Program-made: the position numbers and the translations under genes
Assembly (NCBI GenBank): GCA_050872805.1
Contig: JBNMHN010000086.1
Span: 1-5,270 of the forward strand
Direction of reading: 5' to 3'
Origin: CAKVOD01 sp050872805
GTDB lineage: Bacteria > Bacillota > Clostridia > Christensenellales > UBA1242
Length of the DNA: 5,270 nt
Part shown: piece by piece, positions 1 through 4,323 of the stretch
Position numbering within the stretch: position 1 is the stretch's first letter
How the letters are laid out: each line of letters starts with the position of its first letter
The notes under the pieces: model-generated
The model's input: the letters and a program-made list of their open reading frames with translations, nothing else
Told to the model about the DNA's origin: nothing
The model's database searches: none

Positions 1-1
1 G

Positions 2-1600
2 TCTAAAGAAGACAAGATAAACCCTCAAAATCATTCAAAAAACACTCAAATTAGCGCCGCAGCACCCGCACACGAACACCCGTCCGTGCCAGTAAAAACG
101 CCTGTGTGTAGCGCTAAAAACGCGCAATTTGGCAACCACAAAAATAACCCAAATCGCGCGCCATATGGTATAAAAACAAAATCAAGCAAACAACACTCCG
201 CCACACAAATCGCCTTGTGGCTTCTTGTCATTTTGTTGCTTTTTAATTTTACAAATGCAATTGGGAAAATTGCTAGCGTAAGAGCGGCTTTTGATCTACC
301 ACAACTCAAAATTGTCGTTAATGATATGTCATATACGTATGATAAATTTTTATCTAATGAGGCAGGATGGGATTATGGTAATAGTGTTACGCTTATCGAT
401 AATGTTTCTTTGACGGGAACGCAGCATTATGCGCTTGGAAAGGCTGAAGAACCTACTAAAAAGTTTGCTTCGGCTTTTGATTTGGGTGGTAACGAAATAA
501 AAATATCATCTGGGACGGATGGCGTGCCAGTAGAAATCAAAACAGGCATGGTAGGATTTTTCGGCGAAATGGAAAATACTGCCACGATAAAAGATGGGTA
601 TGTCACTTGGAATACTGGGATAGGAACAATTCCGGAAGGAAGTGGAACTCAATCAGACCCATATACAATTGACAGTATGAATGACTTATTATTTTTGTCG
701 ATGCCTAATAGTTGGGATTACATTACGGGCGGAAAGTATTATTCATTAACATGTGACATAGTAATTGATTATGGTTCAAATCTTAATTATGATGCTAATA
801 ATTATGTAGAAAAAGTACGTTGTGTCTGTGAGGATGGCGAATATAAAAAAATTAGAGAACCTGTTCTCGTTGACGGTAATGTCATAATTAAGCAGATTTG
901 GAATTCTATTGGTACGAGTACTCACGTATTCAACGGCAATTTCAACGGGAATGGACATACTATCAAATTGAAAAATGTGAGTGAACCATTGTTTGGAATA
1001 TGCGAACTGGGCAGCGTGTACAACCTTGGAACTGAAGTGATTTCAGAATGTTATACGATTACGTATAACCTAAGTGGGGGCGAAATGAGTGATGCTCCGA
1101 CAGAATATTCCAGTACAACGGAAAGTTTTATTTTACCAACTCCGACAAAAAGAGGGTGCACTTTTCTCGGCTGGACGGGAAGCAATGGCGATATCCCACA
1201 AACTGAAATTGTAATTACTAAAGGGTCTAAAGGTAATAGAGTCTACACTGCTAATTGGCAGCAAACTACTGCATTTTTAACATTGACTTGCACAAATTTT
1301 ATTGACCAAAAGTTTGCTATATATGTATTCTTGGGAGAAAAGATAGTCAAACAAATCTATGTTGATAAAAAGACAATTGAAATTGAATTAAATCTTTCAA
1401 CTGAAAATTCGGAAGATAAATATACCCTAGCATTTGTGTTTGGATATTTGGGTACATTTAATGTTCCATATGAAGATAATGCGTCAATAATAAATCAAAT
1501 TACGGTTACAAAAAGAAAAGTATGGCTTGATACTCTATCTTCAATGTCTATACTTTATACGCTATCAAATCCAGCAATAAATTCTACTATTATAATATAA
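2..1600 (+). CDS. Surface protein with GLUG-like module and InlB B-type repeat, 5'-partial
   Basis: The frame is open from the window edge for 532 codons to TAA. A GTG at 86 is possible but has no Shine-Dalgarno sequence, so the start is probably outside the window. Counting from the codon at position 2: residues 1-68 are polar, rich in Lys, Asn, Pro and Ala, and look disordered; residues 70-86 are hydrophobic (ALWLLVILLLFNF core) and followed by VRA-A at 93-96, a plausible signal peptidase I site. Residues 213-256 (GSGTQSDPYTI, then GKYYSLTCDI) and 310-343 (FNGNFNGNGHTI, PLFG, GSVYNLG) resemble the GLUG-type beta-repeat modules of surface proteins. Residues 351-419 match an InlB B-repeat (Listeria-Bacteroides repeat): YTITYNLSGG, PTPTKRGCTFLGWTG, YTANW. 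Residues 422-532 are an unrecognised, beta-rich-looking tail without LPXTG. I infer a secreted or N-terminally anchored extracellular protein, perhaps for adhesion. The ligand is unknown. The extracellular part looks more AT-rich than the N-terminus and the downstream genes. Confidence 0.8.
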   Translation, partial: SKEDKINPQNHSKNTQISAAAPAHEHPSVPVKTPVCSAKNAQFGNHKNNPNRAPYGIKTKSSKQHSATQIALWLLVILLLFNFTNAIGKIASVRAAFDLPQLKIVVNDMSYTYDKFLSNEAGWDYGNSVTLIDNVSLTGTQHYALGKAEEPTKKFASAFDLGGNEIKISSGTDGVPVEIKTGMVGFFGEMENTATIKDGYVTWNTGIGTIPEGSGTQSDPYTIDSMNDLLFLSMPNSWDYITGGKYYSLTCDIVIDYGSNLNYDANNYVEKVRCVCEDGEYKKIREPVLVDGNVIIKQIWNSIGTSTHVFNGNFNGNGHTIKLKNVSEPLFGICELGSVYNLGTEVISECYTITYNLSGGEMSDAPTEYSSTTESFILPTPTKRGCTFLGWTGSNGDIPQTEIVITKGSKGNRVYTANWQQTTAFLTLTCTNFIDQKFAIYVFLGEKIVKQIYVDKKTIEIELNLSTENSEDKYTLAFVFGYLGTFNVPYEDNASIINQITVTKRKVWLDTLSSMSILYTLSNPAINSTIII

Positions 1601-1623
1601 ACAAAACAGGTTTTGTTTATATT
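1594..1623. repeat. Perfect 14-bp inverted repeat spanning the stop codon
   Basis: AATATAAACAAAAC and its exact reverse complement GTTTTGTTTATATT are separated by only 2 bp (AG). The left arm contains the TAA stop at 1598-1600 of the surface protein gene. As RNA it can form a long AU-rich hairpin with a tight loop; as DNA it is a near-perfect palindrome. It lies 2 nt before the terminator hairpin, so it may help termination or protect the 3' end of the transcript. A protein-binding site is the alternative. Confidence 0.7.
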
Positions 1624-1625
1624 GC

Positions 1626-1658
1626 AAGGCACATAGTGAATAAACTATGTGCTTTTTT
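1626..1658 (+). terminator. Rho-independent terminator of the surface protein gene
   Basis: A 9-bp perfect stem, GCACATAGT (1629-1637) with ACTATGTGC (1644-1652), encloses a 6-nt loop and is followed by six T residues (1653-1658). A G-U pair and two A-U pairs can lengthen the stem using part of the T run. No T run follows in the minus-strand reading, so it looks one-directional. It separates the surface protein gene from the mraZ promoter. Confidence 0.9.
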
Positions 1659-1671
1659 GCGTGCAAAAATA

Positions 1672-1685
1672 GTTAAGTGCTTAAC
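1672..1685. promoter_or_regulatory. Operator-like palindrome GTTAAG-TG-CTTAAC
   Basis: Perfect 6-bp arms around a 2-bp spacer, in AT-rich DNA just after the terminator and about 100 bp before the mraZ -35 box. It has the size and symmetry of a dimeric regulator site. No regulator can be named, and in AT-rich DNA such a palindrome may arise by chance. Confidence 0.3.
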
Positions 1686-1760
1686 AAATAATTAAAACAA
1701 ATGTTTTATAAATTTTAAAAAATGTCCAAAAATTATGTGCAATATCAACAAATTATGCAC

Positions 1761-1808
1761 AAAATGTGTAAAAGTGGTCGAAAATGGTTGATTGTGGGCA
1801 AAATGTGT
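1761..1808 (+). promoter_or_regulatory. MraZ-box-like tandem repeats over the mraZ promoter
   Basis: Successive decamers read AAAATGTGTA (1761), AAAGTGGTCG (1771), AAAATGGTTG (1781) and ATTGTGGGCA (1791), then AAATGTGTAG (1801). The TG of each box falls at 1765, 1775, 1785 and 1795, an exact 10-bp period, and then at 1804. MraZ proteins are known to bind arrays of short G-rich boxes at about 10-bp spacing before mraZ (TGGGN type in Escherichia coli, AAAGTG type in mycoplasmas). The boxes here fit that pattern, with AAAGTGG at 1771 and TGTGGG at 1794-1798 closest. The array covers the -35 box, so autoregulation by MraZ is the likely role. Confidence 0.75.
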
Positions 1809-1816
1809 AGTATAAT
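1788..1816 (+). promoter_or_regulatory. Sigma-A-type promoter of mraZ
   Basis: The -35 box TTGATT (1788-1793) and a consensus -10 box TATAAT (1811-1816) are separated by 17 bp. Initiation would fall near 1823, leaving a leader of under 20 nt that carries AAGGAG (1826-1831), 9 nt before the mraZ ATG. The -35 box overlaps the third and fourth MraZ-like boxes. This is the only strong promoter seen before the dcw genes and probably drives all four. Confidence 0.85.
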
Positions 1817-1840
1817 ATGTGCAACAAGGAGTAGTGTACT

Positions 1841-2272
1841 ATGTTGCTGGGTACGTATTTTTATTCCGTCGACGAAAAGGGACGTATTCGTATGCCACAA
1901 AAACTCAAGTCACAACTTGGCGAAAACTTCGTTGTCACAAAGGGTTCAAATGGTTGCCTTTTCGTATTTTCGCAAGAAGAACTCAAATGTAGTATCTATG
2001 ACAAGTTGAAAGAACTGCCATTGACGGCTGTCGATGCGCAAAAACCACTACGAATGATAATGTCGTCCGCGTTTGAAGTGCAAGAGGACAGCGTTGGCAG
2101 ATTTACATTGCCTGCAATTTTGAGAGAATTTGCCCAAATTGAAAAAAATATCGTCATCATCGGCGTTGGCTCGCGCTGCGAAATCTGGAGCGAGGAACGC
2201 TGGAACGCCTACAACTCCGACGAACTAAGTTTTGACGAAAGTTTTTCAAAACTTAGCGAGTTTAACATCTAG
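1841..2272 (+). CDS. mraZ: Transcriptional regulator MraZ
   Basis: A 143-residue protein of normal MraZ length. MraZ is a DNA-binding protein of the SpoVT-AbrB swapped-hairpin fold that forms rings and controls the dcw operon from repeats at its own promoter. The two half-domains each carry the DxxxR signature: D11-EKG-R15 followed by IRMP, and D83-SVG-R87 followed by FTLP. Family-typical stretches are VVTKGSNGCLFVF (31-43), LPLTAVDAQK (59-68) and VIIGVGSRCEIW (about 116-127). The ATG follows AAGGAG at 9 nt. It is the first gene of the cluster, and matching operator-like repeats lie upstream, so autoregulation is expected. The last codons contain a perfect 11-bp inverted repeat. The gap to rsmH is unusually long. 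Confidence 0.97.
   Translation: MLLGTYFYSVDEKGRIRMPQKLKSQLGENFVVTKGSNGCLFVFSQEELKCSIYDKLKELPLTAVDAQKPLRMIMSSAFEVQEDSVGRFTLPAILREFAQIEKNIVIIGVGSRCEIWSEERWNAYNSDELSFDESFSKLSEFNI
2225..2256 (+). repeat. Perfect 11-bp inverted repeat in the 3' end of mraZ
   Basis: CTAAGTTTTGA (2225-2235) and TCAAAACTTAG (2246-2256) are exact reverse complements with a 10-nt loop, inside the codons for LSFDESFSKLS. No T run follows, so it is not a standard terminator. In mRNA it could act as a pause, processing or stability element between mraZ and rsmH. Chance similarity of AT-rich codons cannot be excluded. Confidence 0.6.
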
Positions 2273-2309
2273 CGGGGTGCGATAGCGCACCGCTGCAGTT
2301 TGGTTGAGT
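2272..2309 (+). repeat. GC-rich repeat motif, copy 1
   Basis: Starts GCGGGG, forms the hairpin GGTGCG-ATAG-CGCACC, then reads GCAGTTTGGTTGAGT (2295-2309). This last 15-mer matches 13 of 15 bases of copy 2 at 2473-2487, and both copies have GCGGGG and GCACC before it in the same order. It begins at the mraZ stop codon. Confidence 0.5.
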
Positions 2310-2351
2310 GGCTTTAAATGGAATTGAGTACATGGTTAATTGATTGAGTAC
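2303..2351 (+). repeat. Three GTTGAGT/ATTGAGT motifs at 20-bp spacing
   Basis: GTTGAGTGG at 2303, ATTGAGTAC at 2323 and ATTGAGTAC at 2343 start exactly 20 bp apart, about two helical turns, so the motifs face the same side of the DNA. The first lies inside repeat copy 1. The filling between them is not conserved. This is either a short degenerate tandem repeat or a phased protein-binding array. Confidence 0.5.
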
Positions 2352-2452
2352 CTTTTGTTGGGGGATGCCCCGCGGCTACAGGTACTGTCCCTACAAACAA
2401 GTTGTATTAGTGGACGGCGCACTTAAGCGTTTTCTATAAGTACTTGTTCTCG

Positions 2453-2487
2453 GCGGGGAAAGCACCACTGGTGCAGGTTGGCTGAGT
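2453..2487 (+). repeat. GC-rich repeat motif, copy 2
   Basis: Reads GCGGGG, AAA, a hairpin GCACC-ACT-GGTGC (2462-2474), then GCAGGTTGGCTGAGT (2473-2487). It is an imperfect copy of 2272-2309, 178 bp away by the shared 15-mer. The order GCGGGG, GCACC, GCAG, TTGG, GAGT is kept while the hairpin loops differ, which is what conserved RNA structure or a diverged small repeat would give. Confidence 0.5.
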
Positions 2488-2599
2488 AACGCATAAGATA
2501 AAATACCGCAAAAAAGGAATAATTAATTTTAAAGTCGAGTGTGCGATTGCCCGCATTCAAACAAACATTGTAATGTTTGAAAAATGGCAAAAAAGTGGT

Positions 2600-2605
2600 G
2601 GAGGG
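2600..2605 (+). promoter_or_regulatory. Ribosome binding site that fixes the rsmH start
   Basis: GGAGGG, 7-8 nt before ATG 2613, is close to the ideal anti-16S match. It lies inside the reading frame if translation began at the upstream TTG (2577), which has no such site. RsmH homologues typically begin M-F-x-H-x-x-V-M-L, as the ATG product does, so 2613 is the start. Confidence 0.9.
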
Positions 2606-2612
2606 CGAAAGA

Positions 2613-3542
2613 ATGTTCAAACACTATTCAGTTATGCTCAGTGAATGCATTGAAAATTTGAAAATTAAGCCCGACGGCACCTATGTCGATTGTACCGCGG
2701 GTGGCGGTGGCCATAGTTTTGAAATCGCAAAACGCCTTAGCCCACGCGGTAGGCTCATTGCGATTGACAAAGATATGGACGCAATCAATGAGTGCAAAAA
2801 CAAGTTGTCGCAGTTTGATAACTGCACACTTGTGCACAACGACTTTCACAATTTTACCGAAATTTTAGAAGAATTGAATATTTCAAAGGTTGACGGCATA
2901 ATGATTGATTTGGGTGTTTCAAGTTTCCAAATCGACACTGCCGAACGCGGCTTTTCGTATAGATTCGATGCGCCGCTTGATATGCGTATGAACAAGGAAC
3001 AAAGTTTATCCGCCTATGAAGTTGTCAATAACTATACTGAGGAAGAACTGACAAAAATATTCTTTGAGTACGGCGAAGAAAAATTTTCGCGAAAAATTGC
3101 CAAAGCAATCGTCGACGCTCGCAAAGAAAAGCCGATTGAAACAACCCTGCAACTTGTCGCCGTCGCCGAAAGTGTCTTGCCAGCGAAAGTTAGGTTTGCC
3201 GAAGGGCATAGTTGCAAAAGGATTTTCCAAGCAATAAGAATTGAAGTCAATGGCGAAATCGACGGACTGAAAAACGTCCTAAAAACAATGTGTGAGTCGC
3301 TAAACGCAGGGGGCAGGATGTGCGTACTAACATTTCATAGCCTCGAAGATAGAATTGTCAAAGACACATTCAAAGAACTTGCAACCGACTGCATTTGTCC
3401 CAAAGAACTCCCCGTGTGCGTCTGCCACCATAAGCGCACGTGCGATATAATCACTAAAAAGCCAATCGTCGCAACGCGTGCCGAATTAGAAGAAAATTCG
3501 CGCTCGCAAAGCGCAAAACTCCGCGTCGTCGAGCGCGTGTAG
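2613..3542 (+). CDS. rsmH: 16S rRNA (cytosine(1402)-N(4))-methyltransferase RsmH (MraW)
   Basis: A 309-residue protein, normal for the family. RsmH uses S-adenosylmethionine to methylate N4 of C1402 in the 16S rRNA decoding centre and acts in the cytoplasm. Visible motifs in order: HYSVML at 4-9, the SAM-binding VDCTAGGGGHS at 25-35, acidic IDKD at 51-54, MIDLGVSS at 97-104, RGFSYRFDAPLDMRM at 112-126, FQAIRIEVN at 205-213 and LTFHSLEDR at 239-247. The insertion between the two halves of the Rossmann-like domain is about 128-205. The C-terminal part carries CxCPxxxPxCxC (Cys260, 262, 269, 271), as in many Bacillota members, and ends SRSQSAKLRVVERV. An oddity is HSCKR at 199-203, where HPAxR is more usual. 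The gene lies 340 bp after mraZ and 60 bp before ftsL. Confidence 0.97.
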   Translation: MFKHYSVMLSECIENLKIKPDGTYVDCTAGGGGHSFEIAKRLSPRGRLIAIDKDMDAINECKNKLSQFDNCTLVHNDFHNFTEILEELNISKVDGIMIDLGVSSFQIDTAERGFSYRFDAPLDMRMNKEQSLSAYEVVNNYTEEELTKIFFEYGEEKFSRKIAKAIVDARKEKPIETTLQLVAVAESVLPAKVRFAEGHSCKRIFQAIRIEVNGEIDGLKNVLKTMCESLNAGGRMCVLTFHSLEDRIVKDTFKELATDCICPKELPVCVCHHKRTCDIITKKPIVATRAELEENSRSQSAKLRVVERV

Positions 3543-3574
3543 GAACGCCGCACAAGGAGTGCAAGCGGTGTTCT
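3542..3574 (+). other. Hairpin between rsmH and ftsL
   Basis: GAACGCCGC (3543-3551) pairs with GCGGTGTTC (3565-3573), with one internal G-U pair, and a further G-U pair closes it at the rsmH stop codon. The 13-nt loop contains AAGGAG (3554-3559), the same as the true ftsL ribosome binding site at 3588-3593. There is no T run, so it is not a classical terminator. It may stabilise or process the transcript. Confidence 0.55.
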
Positions 3575-3602
3575 AAATAGATTAGAAAAGGAGTATAATA
3601 TT

Positions 3603-4322
3603 ATGTCAACGGAATTGAAAACCTTAACCGAAACGGAAGTAGAAACACAAAAGAAAGACGCAAAGAAAATCTTGTTTGATTGGGCGGATGTCGAAGATGA
3701 AAAAGAAATTTCGGACGTCTCAAAAGCGCAACTTAAGGAGTTTTCAACGTCTCACGAAACGGACAAACTGAAAAACATCTACGACAACTATGACCTTGCC
3801 GACTTTGTCAAAGAAACAGGCACAACAGATAAAGAAGTCGTTCAAAAACAAAAGCAAGTCGAGCAAGAGTTTGCGCAAGTCGCAACTGCCGTGACAACGC
3901 CAACAACGGCGAAAATTGAGTTTCAAAAACTCAGTACTCCTAAAGTAAACGCGCGCAAAAACTCAAAAGCGAAACTGAATTTTCGCGGCAAACTTATGCT
4001 AATCGGCTACTCAGCAGTCGTCGCAGTAATGGGCTTCCTAGCAATTTTCAACATTGTCCAAATTAACAACATCAATGCCGAAAACGCGCGAATTGAAGCG
4101 CAAATTTCGCAAAAGGAAAGTTCGCTCAACGAACTATTTAATACTTACAAAGAACTAAACAACGAAGATAAAATTTCGGAAATCGTAAAAAACAAAAATA
4201 TGACAAAAATTGAGTCGTCCAGCACAACAAACATCACGCTCCGCGACCCAAAACAATACACAAAGGAAAGTAATTGGTTTGATTCCATATGCAATTTTTT
4301 CAGCAGTTTATTTGGAGGCTGA
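3603..4322 (+). CDS. ftsL: FtsL-like cell division protein with long cytoplasmic N-terminus
   Basis: A 239-residue single-pass membrane protein in the ftsL position, between rsmH and the class B PBP. FtsL is a bitopic divisome protein that pairs with FtsB/DivIC through its coiled coil and helps activate septal peptidoglycan synthesis. Residues 1-128 are hydrophilic, acidic at first (WADVEDEKEISD) and Lys-rich near the membrane. Residues 131-152 form one membrane helix (LMLIGYSAVVAVMGFLAIFNIV). Residues about 154-186 are a predicted coiled coil. The part at 190-220 (ISEIVKNKNM ... LRDPKQY) recalls the end of FtsL proteins. The ATG follows AAGGAG at 9 nt. Most FtsL proteins are near 90-130 residues, so the N-terminus is greatly enlarged, and an extra tail NWFDSICNFFSSLFGG (224-239) looks amphipathic. 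The identification rests on topology and position, since FtsL sequence is poorly conserved. The last codons hold the PBP gene's GGAGG. Confidence 0.8.
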   Translation: MSTELKTLTETEVETQKKDAKKILFDWADVEDEKEISDVSKAQLKEFSTSHETDKLKNIYDNYDLADFVKETGTTDKEVVQKQKQVEQEFAQVATAVTTPTTAKIEFQKLSTPKVNARKNSKAKLNFRGKLMLIGYSAVVAVMGFLAIFNIVQINNINAENARIEAQISQKESSLNELFNTYKELNNEDKISEIVKNKNMTKIESSSTTNITLRDPKQYTKESNWFDSICNFFSSLFGG

Positions 4323-4323
4323 T

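Larger units (their letters stand above)
2273..2612 (+). other. 340-bp non-coding, repeat-rich gap between mraZ and rsmH
   Basis: No gene is supported here; the longest ATG frame is 24 codons (2365-2439) without a ribosome binding site. Visible structure is as follows. A hairpin GGTGCG/CGCACC (2276-2281 with 2286-2291) starts just after the mraZ stop. TTGAGT-type motifs stand at 2303, 2323 and 2343. AGTACC (2347-2352) can pair with GGTACT (2381-2386) around a GC-rich island. A second GC-rich motif lies at 2453-2487 with a GCACC-ACT-GGTGC hairpin. The palindrome CAAACATTGTAATGTTTG lies at 2562-2579. A weak promoter candidate is TGGACG (2411-2416), 18 bp, TATAAG (2435-2440). The region could be a structured leader of rsmH, a dispersed intergenic repeat, or both. 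A conserved 'mraW RNA' leader is known upstream of mraW in some other bacteria, but I cannot show a match. Confidence 0.6.

Noticed and set aside
86..88. GTG as the start of the surface protein gene
   Set aside because: No Shine-Dalgarno sequence precedes it, and the same frame is open with similar polar composition to the window edge, so the gene very likely begins upstream.
1722..2009. A 95-codon frame overlapping the promoter and mraZ
   Set aside because: It runs out of frame through the operator repeats and mraZ, lacks a ribosome binding site and resembles no protein I know.
2272..2300. Hairpin after mraZ as an intrinsic terminator
   Set aside because: The stem is followed by GCTGCAGTTTGG, not a T run, so normal termination is not supported.
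2286..2360. tRNA-like stretch (GGTTGAGTGG resembles a D-arm)
   Set aside because: No acceptor stem, anticodon arm or GGTTCGA T-loop can be laid out around it.
2365..2439. A 24-codon ORF in the mraZ-rsmH gap
   Set aside because: Its G run touches the ATG with no proper spacing, and it spans the GC-rich hairpin island, so structure explains the sequence better.
2577..2612. TTG at 2577 as the rsmH start
   Set aside because: It would place GGAGG inside the gene and add 12 residues not typical of RsmH; ATG 2613 has ideal spacing and the family N-terminus.
3594..3599. TATAAT before ftsL as a promoter
   Set aside because: It lies between the ribosome binding site and the ATG and has no acceptable -35 box 16-18 bp upstream.
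4320..4322. TGA as tryptophan (mollicute code), suggested by the mycoplasma-like MraZ boxes
   Set aside because: Reading through gives an unrelated frame across the PBP gene, and tryptophan is encoded by TGG throughout the window.
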